Notes under the pieces: model-generated | Seen by the model: only the letters and a program-made list of their open reading frames with translations | Database searches by the model: none | What the model was told of the DNA's origin: nothing | Translations under genes and position numbers: made by a program | Source: CAWAYR01 sp050250875 | GTDB lineage: Bacteria; Acidobacteriota; Vicinamibacteria; Vicinamibacterales; UBA2999 | Direction: 5' to 3' | Assembly (NCBI GenBank): GCA_050250875.1 | Contig: JBFWNV010000002.1 | Coordinates: 248,001 to 312,000, forward strand | DNA length: 64,000 bases | Part shown: positions 17,709 through 26,257 of the stretch, piece after piece | Layout: every line of letters begins with the position of its first letter | How positions within the stretch are numbered: position 1 is the first letter of the stretch

Positions 17709-18155
17709 TTACCGCCGCCGCAGCGCCATCATCCCCGCGACGACCACCGCACCAGCCACTCCGCCCAGCGCCAGCACCACGGCGGTGAACCCGCCAGTGA
17801 CGGCCACGCCCTCGCGGTCGGGCCACACGCACGTCGCGCGGTCGAGACCGGTGGAGACCTGCTGGCGACCGGCGACCGGCGTCGATCGCCCGCGGTTGTC
17901 CACCAGGCTCATCCGCGAGCTGTACGCGGTGTCGATTCGCGCCCCGGCGCCGCACAGCAGCGGCGCCAGCGGCTGGAAGACCGCGTCGCTGACCACGTCG
18001 CGCGCGCGCAGGAACATCAGGCCGGAGGCGCCCAGTCCGCTCACCACGATCCACACGATCAGGAGCTGCAGCCAGACCGGCGCCTGCTTCTTCCTTCGTC
18101 CCACCACGGCCTCCCGCACCTCGACGCGCCGCGTCGATGCGGCAAGCTCAGCCAT
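17709..18155 (-). CDS. Small two-helix membrane protein, unknown
   Basis: This encodes 148 residues from the ATG at 18155. A basic N terminus precedes one membrane helix (about 27-47). A soluble loop of ~65 residues, with two Cys that could pair outside the cytoplasm, is followed by a second helix (about 120-143) and an Arg-rich end. It resembles the small plus-strand membrane protein at 18312 in layout. No family is recognised. Confidence 0.55.
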   Translation of the reverse strand: MAELAASTRRVEVREAVVGRRKKQAPVWLQLLIVWIVVSGLGASGLMFLRARDVVSDAVFQPLAPLLCGAGARIDTAYSSRMSLVDNRGRSTPVAGRQQVSTGLDRATCVWPDREGVAVTGGFTAVVLALGGVAGAVVVAGMMALRRR

Positions 18156-18311
18156 GATTGACGATAATGCCCCGCCGATGTCCACATCCGCGCCCGGCCC
18201 GGCGCCGTCTTCCGCATCCTCACCAGCCGCATCCCCCGCGCCCGCACCCCCACCCGCACCCGCACCCCCTCCCGCCCTTACCGCCTGAAGGACGCGCTGC
18301 TCGGCGCCTTC

Positions 18312-18626
18312 GTGGGACTCTGGCTCACCGTGCTGCCCGGCTACGGCCTGTATGCCATGGCTCCGGAGCGGCTCCGCTGCGAGCGCAGCGCCGGCGGCGA
18401 GACCTCCGCGGAGCAGCAGGCCATCGTGGACGGCGTGAACGCCTTCCTGGCCGATGCCTCGGCCACCACGTTCGAGGCCATCACCGGCGGCGGACCGCCG
18501 CTCTGGCGCATCCCGCTGTGGCTGCTCTTCGTGGTGGGCGCGCTGTGCCTGATCAACATCCCGTTCGCCACGGCGAAGGCGATGCGCGAGCGCCCGGCGC
18601 GTGGCTCGGCCCGGCACTCTGGGTGA
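18312..18626 (+). CDS. Small membrane protein, unknown
   Basis: This encodes 104 residues with a GTG start at 18312. The frame is open upstream but lacks ATG, GTG or TTG there, and that stretch translates to Arg/Pro/Thr repeats. Two membrane helices are visible (about residues 2-16 and 62-84), with an external loop between them containing an ERLRCERSAGGE stretch. It lies 28 bases before the DUF3592 gene and may be in its operon. The minus-strand neighbour at 17709 has a similar two-helix layout, so the two could be distant relatives. Confidence 0.5.
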   Translation: MGLWLTVLPGYGLYAMAPERLRCERSAGGETSAEQQAIVDGVNAFLADASATTFEAITGGGPPLWRIPLWLLFVVGALCLINIPFATAKAMRERPARGSARHSG

Positions 18627-18654
18627 CTGCCCGCCTGCGGCCGATACCTCGGCC

Positions 18655-19110
18655 GTGGAGATCGTCCGGGGCCTCCTCGTCATCACTGCACTGGGCTGCG
18701 CAGCGTCGGCCTGGACCTGCTGGCTGCTGCGCGGACCCCTCCGCGCTCGCGGCTGGCGGCGCGCCCAGGCCCTGGTGCAGGAAGCGTGGGTGGACCAGGT
18801 GGGTGCCGTGACCGCCGGTAGCTGGAGAGCCGGCGTACGCTTCACCTTCACTGCGGCCGACGGCCGCGAGTACCGCGGCAACCGGCTCTCGTTCGACGGC
18901 GCGGCCCATCGCCGGCGCGCCGCGGCCGAGGCCCAAGTCGCGCCCCTGCAACCCGGGCGCCTCGTCGAGGTCTGGTATGACCCCGCCGACCCCACACGGT
19001 CGGTGATCGATCGCCAGCTCCACCTGCCACGCGTCGCCGCGGCCGCCGTCGGCGTCCTTCTCGCCATCATCGCCGTGGGCCCGCTGGTGCGCGCGGCGCT
19101 GGTCGAGTAG
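18655..19110 (+). CDS. DUF3592 membrane protein (second copy)
   Basis: From the GTG at 18655 this encodes 151 residues, exactly the length of the paralogue at 5432-5887, which supports this start over a GTG 54 bases upstream. It shows an N-terminal helix, a central region with YRGNRLSFDG and VEVWYDPADPT, and a C-terminal membrane helix (about 125-145). Function is unknown. The last 40 bases before the WYL regulator gene hold nothing obvious. Confidence 0.7.
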   Translation: MEIVRGLLVITALGCAASAWTCWLLRGPLRARGWRRAQALVQEAWVDQVGAVTAGSWRAGVRFTFTAADGREYRGNRLSFDGAAHRRRAAAEAQVAPLQPGRLVEVWYDPADPTRSVIDRQLHLPRVAAAAVGVLLAIIAVGPLVRAALVE

Positions 19111-19189
19111 CACCGCCGGTGTGCACGATCACCCATCGCCGCACGCTTGCGCACGACTCGCCACCGCCCGCGTCGTAAGATCGCGTCCC

Positions 19190-20255
19190 ATGCCGCGTAA
19201 TGCCGAAGTAATGCGCCACTGGAAGATGCTGCTCGCCATCGACGCCGCGCGAGCCGGCGGCATCTCGGTCAAGGCCCTGGCCGACGAGTTCGGCGTCACC
19301 CAGCGCACGGTGTGGCGCGACGTGGCGGCGCTGCAGGAAGTGGGCTTTCCGCTGGTGGACGAGAAGCGCGACCGCGTCACCTACTGGAAGATGCTGGCGA
19401 TGCCGCTCAAGGCCCTGAACGACGCCGGGCTGTCGGTGACCGAGGCCTGCTCGCTGTATCTGAGCCGCGCGCTGCTCGTCGGCTTCACCGGCACGCCGTT
19501 CGAGCCGGGCCTTACCGCCATCATCCGCAAGATCGACAAGGGGCTGTCGCCAAAGGTGCGTGCGTTCCTCAAGCAGCTGCCCGAGGTGATCCACGTCAAG
19601 CCAGCAGCGCGCAAGCTGGTCACGGAAGCCAAGCACGACGAGTTCGTGGCGCGGCTCATCGAAGCCGCGTCAGAACGTCGCGTCGCCAAGGTGCTCTACT
19701 TCTCCGTCCACAGCAAACCGCGAGAAGGACTACGAGCTGCACCCCTACAGCCTGGGCTACGCGGATGGCGGGCTCTACCTCACCGCGTACGTGCCCGAGT
19801 ATCATCAGGTGCGCCTGTTCGCGGTGGAGCGCGTGCGCCGGGTCACCCTGCAGGAGCGGCACTTCACGCCGGTGGAGGATCTGACCGCCGAGCCGTTCGG
19901 CCAGTCGCTGGGGGTGAACCGCGGCGGACGGCCCGAGCGCGTGGTGATCGACTTCAGCCCGCGCGTGGCCCGCTACGTGCGCGAGCGCACGTGGCACGCC
20001 TCCCAGCAGCTCGACCCGCTGCCCGACGGCGGCGTCCGCGTGATGCTCAAGGTGTGCCGCGACTGGGCGCTGCGCTCGTGGGTGCTGGGCTGGGGCGCCC
20101 ACGCGCGCGTGGTGAGTCCGTCGGCGCTGGCCACCGAGATCCTGGCGCAGCTCGACGAGGCCAGGGACGGCTACGCGCCCAAGCTGCTGTTCGACGCCAC
20201 GCCGCTGCTGTTCGAGGTGCCGCAGGCGCAGACGCGGCTGCCGCTGAGGACGTGA
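19190..20255 (+). pseudogene. WYL-domain transcriptional regulator, single-base frameshift
   Basis: The first part (ATG 19190) encodes a DeoR/HTH_11-type helix-turn-helix (GGISVKALADEFGVTQRTVWRD, residues ~20-42) and a YafY-like middle. The frame then breaks at an AAA run (19715-19717). Reading with one A removed restores HSNREKDYELHPYSLGY, the normal WYL-domain continuation, and runs to the stop at 20255. The restored product is about 354 residues, a full-length YafY/PafC-type regulator. WYL domains bind nucleotides or nucleic acid ligands in stress and defence regulation. The defect is a one-base insertion in a homopolymer, so a base-calling error is as likely as real inactivation. Confidence 0.8.
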
Positions 20256-20261
20256 CTTCCG

Positions 20262-20283
20262 GGGCAGAACTGAAGTTCTGCCC
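20262..20283. terminator. Bidirectional terminator-like hairpin
   Basis: GGGCAGAAC and its complement GTTCTGCCC enclose the tetraloop TGAA, a tight nine-bp stem. It lies between the convergent 3' ends of the WYL regulator gene and the VWA gene, seven bases after the first and 15 bases before the second. Position and shape fit a shared terminator. Confidence 0.6.
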
Positions 20284-20297
20284 TACATCGAACCTGG

Positions 20298-21573
20298 TCA
20301 GATCCGCCGTTCTGGCCGCCGCCGCGCCTTCCCCTCCGGCGCACGCGACTCGGCCATCACATACGCGGCGAAGTGCCGGCGCTTCATCTCCATCGGGCTC
20401 ATGGCGCTCTGGAAGAACTCGCGCTCCCCCTCGAGGCCGTCGGCCAGCCGCGCCACCTCCGCATTCCCCGGCACCAGCCGGCGCAGCGTGACGGCCATGT
20501 CGTGCAGGATGCGGCGCGCGTCGTCGTAGTGGCCCCGGCGGTTGGCGGCCAACGCCATGGCCTTGGCCTGCTCGGCCAGGTGACGGGCCACGGCCACCAG
20601 CACCTGCGCGTTCACCGGCTGGGCGTCGTTCTCCGCCGGCTCCACCACGCCCCAGTCCACGGCCATCGGCAGCGGCACCAGCGCCTGATCGCGGTCCGAG
20701 AGGCGGCAGCGCACGGTGACACACTCCCCCGCCGCGGGCACCTGCCGCACGCCCACGGCCACGACCAACGTGACCTCCTGCTCGGCCACCAGGTCCCCGA
20801 GACGCACGCGCAGCACCCCGGGCGCAACCTCCGCATCCGTGCGGTTCAGCACGCCCAGATCGACGCCGCCCTCGGCCGTGATCTCGAACACCGCGTCGCG
20901 CGCCACCACTTCCAGCGTTTCGCCCAGCTCGCTGGCCAGCAGGATCCGGAATCTGCCGCGGCTGCTCGATGAAGTAGAAGTGCCCGCCGCCCTCGGCGGC
21001 CAGCCGCGCCAGCAGCTGCTCGTCGAAATCCGCGCCGACGCCGAACGTGGACGTGGTGATGCCCTGCGCGCGCAGCCGCGCGGCCGTGGCCGCCAGCGCC
21101 TGCGGATCGACCACGCCCTGATTGGCCAGACCGTCCGTGAGCAGCAGGACCCGCCTTCGCGCCTGCGGCGCGTCGGCCGCCAATTCCTCCGCCCCACGCG
21201 TCCATCCGCCCTCGAGATTCGTGGACCCGCGCGCGTCGATGCGGGCCAGCCGCTCGAGCGCCAGCCGCTTGGCCTCCGCGCTGGCGTGCGTGCACGCCAG
21301 TACCGTGTCCACCCGGTCGTCGTAGCAGACCACGGCCAGTTCGTCCTGCGGCGTCAGCACCCGCACGGCGTGCTCCACGGCAGTGCGCGCCATGGCGATC
21401 TTGCTGCCGCCCATCGAACCCGAGCGGTCGAGCACCAGGGCCACGCTGGCCGGGGGCCGGGCCGCGGCGTTGGGCGCGCGCGGCGGCACCGCGGGCGCGC
21501 TGATGACCACGTGCAGGTAGCGCACCGAGGGGGTGCGGGCGGGGATGAGGGCGCGGTCGGTCTGGATGTGCAT
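20298..21573 (-). pseudogene. VWA-domain protein, single-base frameshift
   Basis: The gene starts at 21573 (MHIQTDRAL). It encodes a von Willebrand A domain with the MIDAS motif DRSGS (Asp49, Ser51, Ser53) and LLTDGLANQGV. At GGATCC (20942-20947) the frame shifts. Removing one C restores QIPDLLASELGE and the normal C-terminal half, which continues to the stop at 20298 with a helical tail (ANRRGHYDDARRIL, MEMKRRHFAAYVM). The intact product would be ~425 residues. Proteins with this layout usually act with MoxR ATPases or bind metal-dependent partners; no MoxR gene is present here. As in the neighbouring WYL gene, sequencing error cannot be excluded. Confidence 0.8.
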
Positions 21574-21698
21574 GCCGCCAGGATCGGCCCCGGGTGTGAC
21601 AGGGCAGGTCGCGGGTCGTCCGTCGTGGCAACACACCAGCTCGGCCCGTGAGAGTCCGGCGCGCGCGGGTGGCAAACAGCGCCCTCAGGCGCCGGCTC

Positions 21699-23438
21699 TC
21701 ACTGACGAGTCAGGCCCGCCACCAGCGCAGCGGCCTTCGCCCGCCACGCTTCGAGCGCCGTCCGCGCGTCGGTCCACTTGGCCTGTTCCGCCCGCACGAA
21801 GCGACTGTAGGGGGCGATGCTCTCCGCCAGCCGCTGCGCGCTCCGGCTGCGGGCCGTCGCGAACTCGCCGCGCAGCGCTGCCGCGAGCCGCTGCCGCAGA
21901 TCGCTGATCTTGGCCTGCAGCTCGGTGCGCGCCCGTCGGCGCTTCGCCGGGAGGATCAACATGCCCACGGCGCCGAGCACGCCGGCGGCCAGCAGGCCGC
22001 TCACGTCGGCGGCCGCCGTCGTCGCCACCACGCTGACGAGCGCGCCCAGCCCCAGCGCACCGGCCCCCATCGCCGCCGACGCCGCCACGGCCGTTCGCGC
22101 CCCATCGGCCAGCGCGGCGGCCTCACCCCGCCGATCGAACGTCTCGACCACGCGCTGCGCCTGGCGTCCCACCGAGTCGATGAGAGCGGCGCGACTGGTC
22201 TGGAACGCGCCGGCGTCGTCGCTGTCCAGGATGCGATCGCCGTGCTCGCGGCGGCGCTGCGCCAGCCGGGCCGACAGCGCCTGCCATTGCCGCAGGTCCT
22301 GGTCAACGAGCCAGTCCACCAGCTCGGTGACGCGCTGCTCGACGATGGCGGGCGCGTCGGCCACCACGCGCGACTCGAACTCCTGCTGGATGCGGGGCCG
22401 GTTCATCAGGTCGAAGACCCGGCCGATGCGCAGCGTGTCGTCGAGGAACACGTGGCCGCGCGCTTCCATGTCGGCCAGCACCTTCTCGACCGCCGACATG
22501 CGCAGGTCGAAGCCACGGCCGAGGTCTTCGTCGTAGAGCGCCAGTTGCCGGGTGGTGTCGTCGAGCGCCTCGGTGTCGGCGGCGAGCAGGGCCAGGCGGT
22601 CGCCGGCCAGCGCGGCGTAGCGCCGCGCCAGCGACTCGCCGATGCCGATCGGGCTCGACAGCTTCAAGCGGCTGCGGGCCTCGTCGTCGAGCGTGTCGCG
22701 GAGGAACGCCTCGAGCGCGGTGAAGCCACTGGCGCTCCACTGGTCGGGATCGCCGTGCTTGGCGCGCCAAGCCCGCCGGGCGCTGACGGCGAACAGCTGG
22801 GGCTCGATGCCGAGCAGATCGCGCGCCGCGCTGCGCACGTACGTCACCACGTCGGCGAGCTGGCGCTCGTCTTCGAAGATGTCCAACTTGTTGACGACGA
22901 GGACGATCTTCTTGCCCCATTCCCGGATGGCGTCGAGGAAGGTCCGCTCGGATTCGGTGAACGGCCGGTCGGCGGAGGTGACGAACAGCACGAGGTCGGC
23001 CCGCGGCAGGAAGTCGCGCGTGAGCCGTTCGTGTTCGCGCTGGATGGCGTTGGTGCCCGGCGTATCGACGATCTGCAGGTCGCGCAGCAGTTCGACCGGC
23101 GCCGTGACGACCACCTCGCGGCCGTCGTCGGTGGTCGTGGTCTCGGCCCCGTAGCGCACCCGCTGGATGCGCGCCGTCGTCGGCGTGACCCCCTCGGCGA
23201 ACGCCGCCGTGCCGAGCAGCGCGTTCACCAGCGCGCTCTTCCCGGCGTTGAACTCGCCGGCGACGACGATCATGAACAGCTCGTCGAGCTGCCGCACGGC
23301 GGCTCCGAGCGCGTCGAGGTCGGGCGCGGCCGCCGGCAGCGGCACCAGCAGATCGCGGAGGTCGCCGAGCAGGCGGCGCACCTCGACGAGTTGGCGCTCG
23401 AGGGCGGGTGTCAGAAGGCGCGAGGAGCCGAAGGCCAT
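21699..23438 (-). CDS. Dynamin-family GTPase
   Basis: This encodes 579 residues. The GTPase domain is complete: P-loop GEFNAGKS (61-68), switch Thr region TPTTARI, DTPG (125-128) and NKLD (183-186). Long helical regions follow, with a hydrophobic stretch at about 460-500 (GAGALGLGALVSVV onward) that probably inserts in membrane, then a C-terminal helical arm. This is the layout of bacterial dynamin-like proteins, which bind and remodel membrane and in some bacteria protect against phage-induced or antibiotic membrane damage. No second dynamin partner is adjacent. It lies 11 bases downstream of hicB on the same strand. Confidence 0.92.
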   Translation of the reverse strand: MAFGSSRLLTPALERQLVEVRRLLGDLRDLLVPLPAAAPDLDALGAAVRQLDELFMIVVAGEFNAGKSALVNALLGTAAFAEGVTPTTARIQRVRYGAETTTTDDGREVVVTAPVELLRDLQIVDTPGTNAIQREHERLTRDFLPRADLVLFVTSADRPFTESERTFLDAIREWGKKIVLVVNKLDIFEDERQLADVVTYVRSAARDLLGIEPQLFAVSARRAWRAKHGDPDQWSASGFTALEAFLRDTLDDEARSRLKLSSPIGIGESLARRYAALAGDRLALLAADTEALDDTTRQLALYDEDLGRGFDLRMSAVEKVLADMEARGHVFLDDTLRIGRVFDLMNRPRIQQEFESRVVADAPAIVEQRVTELVDWLVDQDLRQWQALSARLAQRRREHGDRILDSDDAGAFQTSRAALIDSVGRQAQRVVETFDRRGEAAALADGARTAVAASAAMGAGALGLGALVSVVATTAAADVSGLLAAGVLGAVGMLILPAKRRRARTELQAKISDLRQRLAAALRGEFATARSRSAQRLAESIAPYSRFVRAEQAKWTDARTALEAWRAKAAALVAGLTRQ

Positions 23439-23449
23439 CGGGGCGATCG

Positions 23450-23872
23450 TTACGCCGCGCTCGTCACAACCAGCCGCCTTCCGAGGGCCGAGAGCGCCTG
23501 TTCAATCTGATCCAGCTTGGACTGATGGCGAAAGTCGATCAGGCGATCGACCTGGGGCAGATGCCAGTCGAGCTTCTTCCCCAGCCGGTACTTGCCGACG
23601 CGCTGTTCGAGCATCGCGTTGTGCAGTTCGATCTTGGCAGCCACCAAGGCCGAAAGACGCACGGCAACGCCTTTGGCCGGTGCTGCTGGCAGTGGCCGCG
23701 GAATCTCGACTTTGTCGTCGACGAGCATCTCCAAACCCGTCAGGATGGCATCCGCGGCTCGCGACAGCGCCTCGTCACGCGTGGCGCCGTGCGTGTGCAC
23801 GTAGGGCAACGCGGGCACGTCAACGAGCCACGATCCGTTGCTGTCTTTCGACAGCTTCACTGCATAGAACAC
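23450..23872 (-). CDS. hicB: HicB-family antitoxin (long form)
   Basis: This encodes 140 residues from the GTG at 23872, chosen because it starts 11 bases after the hicA stop and gives FYAVKLSKDSNGSWLVDVP, the usual start of the HicB partial RNase-H-like fold. DEALSRAADAILTGLEMLV is the conserved helix. The C-terminal half (about 70-140) probably carries a DNA-binding helix-turn-helix (VRLSALVAAKIELHNAMLEQ). It should neutralise the adjacent HicA toxin and repress the operon. Confidence 0.85.
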   Translation of the reverse strand: MFYAVKLSKDSNGSWLVDVPALPYVHTHGATRDEALSRAADAILTGLEMLVDDKVEIPRPLPAAPAKGVAVRLSALVAAKIELHNAMLEQRVGKYRLGKKLDWHLPQVDRLIDFRHQSKLDQIEQALSALGRRLVVTSAA

Positions 23873-23883
23873 GGCGTGTGCGC

Positions 23884-24066
23884 CTAGGTAATCCCGAGGT
23901 CCTTCTTGATGCGCTGCACGAGCCCGGTGCCAAGTTCCTTGCCGTGGCCGTGCATCGGCAGAACCGACATCCGGTCTCCGCGCCGCACCTTGAGATGGCC
24001 GCCCTTGCCCGACGAAAACGTACACCCATGAGCCGCCAGCCATCTCTTGAACTCGCGCGGCGTCAT
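23884..24066 (-). CDS. hicA: HicA-family mRNA interferase toxin
   Basis: This encodes 60 residues, the normal HicA length. It has the dsRBD-like fold pattern FKRWLAAHGCTFSSGKGGH with the catalytic His at residue 24, and PMHGHGKELGTGLVQRIKKDLGI at the end. HicA cleaves mRNA when free of HicB. It is first in the hicA-hicB operon, with the ATG at 24066 very close to a promoter-like sequence. Confidence 0.92.
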   Translation of the reverse strand: MTPREFKRWLAAHGCTFSSGKGGHLKVRRGDRMSVLPMHGHGKELGTGLVQRIKKDLGIT

Positions 24067-24069
24067 GAG

Positions 24070-24098
24070 ATGGTAAACAGATTTGTTGCTCTAGTCAA
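24070..24098 (-). promoter_or_regulatory. Candidate promoter of hicAB
   Basis: On the minus strand TTGACT (24098-24093) and TACCAT (24075-24070) are separated by 17 bases, matching sigma-70-type -35/-10 spacing in a locally AT-rich patch. The -10 box is only four bases from the hicA ATG, so transcripts would be nearly leaderless or the true -10 lies elsewhere. Confidence 0.35.
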
Positions 24099-24292
24099 CA
24101 TTTTAGTTGCCCGTCCAAGAAGCCGAACCCGAAGCTCGCCACACACTGGCCACCACACCACAAACCCGAGCCGTGCATCGCGCGTGCCGACGCTGGCATT
24201 GCCTGCAGAGGCGCGTCCTTTTGCCAGATGAGGCGCATCGAGGCGATGCGTGAACTCGGCTGGCGGATCCTGCCTTCGCCGGACATGGGTGC

Positions 24293-25300
24293 TTACGCAA
24301 ACTCCGCCACCAGCCGGCGCACCTCCGCCGACGGTCCCCGGTAGCTCACCAGCCGCACGTCCAGCGCCACGTCGCGCACCAGCGTCAGCGCGCGCCGAAT
24401 GGCGTCGTGGATCCACGCCGGGTCGTTGCCAAAGGCCCCGCCGCCCAACAGCGTGAGGTAGACCACGCGCGAGCCGCCCCGCCTGGCGTTCAGCACGGCG
24501 CCCCACAACGTGGCCTCGTAGGCGCCCTCCAGCACCAGCCGCGCAAATGGTTCCCACGCCGCCGCGGGAACGTCGGTATAGCTGACTGGCAGCGCCGAAC
24601 AGAACGCCTGCGACACCGTGAGATCCGTGCGCGGGATGCCGGTGACCTGCACATCCCAGTGGACGCCGATGCGCAGGCGGTCGCGCAGCGCGTCGCGCTC
24701 CGCCGCCGACGCCGCCGCCAGCCGCTCGCCGATCGCCGCCAGCCCGCGCTTGCTGCACAACGCGTAGCCGTTCTGCATCGTCCACAGCGCGCCGTCGTGG
24801 TTGCCCAGCGCCTGCCCCATGTCCCGCAGGCAGTCGATCTGCCGATCGCGCGTCTGCCCCGGCTGGCCGTCCACCGGCACCAGGTAGTTGCGGTAGATGG
24901 TGGCGGCGCCGGCCGCGATGGCGCACGCCGGCCCCTGCGTGTGGTCGTGGGCGTAGCGGGCCACGCCGTGCTCGGGAATCACGTGGGGCCCGGTCATCTC
25001 GAGCAGGTTGAACTGCGAGGCCACCTGGAACAGCGCGCCGTGATTGGCGGGGTCGCGGTGCAGGGAGACCGCGTCCGCGGTGACGGTGGCGACGCGAAGG
25101 CGCCCGCCGAGGGATGTCGGCGCCTGCCCTGCGTGGCCGCGAAGGTCGGCCAGCGAGGGCGTCTCGAGCGTGCCGATGCGGTAGGCCTGCTGGGTAACCG
25201 TAGAGCGCAGCACCTGGCCGTCGAGGGCGAGACGCGACCGGGTGTCGGCGTGGGAGTGTTCGTGGAATCCGGTGAGGGCGTGGAACCAGTCGTGCACCAT
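24293..25300 (-). CDS. Uncharacterised protein with macro-domain-like motifs
   Basis: This encodes 335 residues from MVHDWFHALTGF at 25300; an earlier in-frame start would overlap the vapC gene. A distinctive central stretch has FNLLEM, a GVARYAHDHTQGPACA motif and IYRNY (about residues 112-150). Near the C terminus LTLLGGGAFGNDPAWI followed by LDVRLVSY resembles the Gly-rich phosphate loop and following strand of macro domains / PARG-like ADP-ribose-binding proteins. That assignment is tentative. It begins 10 bases after vapC on the same strand, so it may be part of the vapBC operon. ADP-ribose binding or hydrolysis would be the predicted role if the fold is right. Confidence 0.6.
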   Translation of the reverse strand: MVHDWFHALTGFHEHSHADTRSRLALDGQVLRSTVTQQAYRIGTLETPSLADLRGHAGQAPTSLGGRLRVATVTADAVSLHRDPANHGALFQVASQFNLLEMTGPHVIPEHGVARYAHDHTQGPACAIAAGAATIYRNYLVPVDGQPGQTRDRQIDCLRDMGQALGNHDGALWTMQNGYALCSKRGLAAIGERLAAASAAERDALRDRLRIGVHWDVQVTGIPRTDLTVSQAFCSALPVSYTDVPAAAWEPFARLVLEGAYEATLWGAVLNARRGGSRVVYLTLLGGGAFGNDPAWIHDAIRRALTLVRDVALDVRLVSYRGPSAEVRRLVAEFA

Positions 25301-25310
25301 GGGCTCCGGC

Positions 25311-25709
25311 TCAGCCAGCCACGAACTCAACCCGTGCCCGGACACCTGGAGCGCCCGCCAGCTTCCGGTCGCAGGTCACCAGCACGGCCCCCAACGCCTC
25401 GGCCAGCGCCACGTAGACCGCGTCGTAGGCCGACAGGTTGCCGCGGAGCCCCCATACACGATCGAGCAGGTCGTCGTGCCGATGACGGTCGAGCGGCAAG
25501 TCGCGCAGCACGCCGATGGCCTGCAGCGCGTCCCCCGCGTGAAGCTCCCCTGCTGCCACCAGGCGCCGAAGCGCCTGCGCCACCTCCACGTCCACTAGGT
25601 GCGGGACGTGGAGCGGGACGGCCGGATCGGCGATGCGGGCCGCCACGGAGCGGCCGGCCTCGGTGGTGAGCATCAGCTCGATCAGAGCCGACGCGTCCAG
25701 CACGATCAC
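25311..25709 (-). CDS. vapC: VapC-family PIN-domain ribonuclease toxin
   Basis: This encodes 132 residues. PIN-domain acidic residues are all visible: Asp5 (VLDASAL), Glu42 (VEVAQAL), Asp96 (SAYDAVY) and Asp114 (VTCDRKLA). The start ATG overlaps the vapB stop by four bases (ATGA, 25706-25709), the classic coupled vapBC arrangement. It should cleave RNA in a Mg-dependent way when released from VapB. Confidence 0.93.
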   Translation of the reverse strand: MIVLDASALIELMLTTEAGRSVAARIADPAVPLHVPHLVDVEVAQALRRLVAAGELHAGDALQAIGVLRDLPLDRHRHDDLLDRVWGLRGNLSAYDAVYVALAEALGAVLVTCDRKLAGAPGVRARVEFVAG

Positions 25710-25945
25710 CGGCTATCCCGTTCCGCGCGCACGATCGCCGCGGCGCTGCGTTTCAGCTTCCGCGTGGGCTGCGCCTGCAATCGCGCCAGCACTTCCGCCC
25801 GCGTCGGCCGGTCGAGCGCCTTGCCCACCTCGCGCATGATGTAGTCGGACATCGACATGCCTTCCATGGCGGCTCGCGCCTTGAGGCGCCGATGGAACTC
25901 GGCAGGGACGTTGCGGATCTGGACCATCGTCGATGACATGTCCAT
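25706..25945 (-). CDS. vapB: FitA/VapB-type ribbon-helix-helix antitoxin
   Basis: This encodes 79 residues. MVQIRNVPAEFHRRLKARAA followed by GMSMSDYIMREV is a clear FitA-like ribbon-helix-helix with the beta strand at the N terminus. The C-terminal tail (PTRKLKRSAAAIVRAER) is the usual toxin-wrapping segment. It is first in the operon with vapC and should repress its own promoter. Confidence 0.9.
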   Translation of the reverse strand: MDMSSTMVQIRNVPAEFHRRLKARAAMEGMSMSDYIMREVGKALDRPTRAEVLARLQAQPTRKLKRSAAAIVRAERDSR

Positions 25946-26257
25946 AGGATAGTTTCATCGTCTTTTCATGTCATCCGGTCGCCTGTACGCGCGCCCACAC
26001 TGCCATCCGCGATGCAGGGCACGTACCTCACCGCGCATCGGTGCATCGCTCGGCCCAAGATCACCGAATCTCGCGGCAATCGCGGACGTCGTGGCTCCGG
26101 ACCGATCTCGAGGTGGCAGAAGCTGCCCCACACACGAGAGGCCGCTCGGGCACAACGTGCAATGGGCAGGCGCACAGGATGCGATCAGTCTCCGGTCCCG
26201 AGGCCGCCCGCGGTCTCGGCCGCCGCTTCACCCGCGCACGTCGTGGGGCCTGCGGGT
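25946..26257. other. Intergenic stretch upstream of vapBC
   Basis: These ~310 bases hold no convincing gene on either strand. The part next to vapB is AT-richer (25946-25975) and includes the palindrome GACATGTC partly in the vapB 5' end, which suits the vapBC promoter and operator. The rest shows nothing recognisable. Confidence 0.4.

Noticed and set aside
18178..18288. A short Pro/Ala-rich open frame (MSTSAPGPAPSS)
   Set aside because: It is simple-sequence, has no ribosome binding site and lies between two small membrane protein genes.
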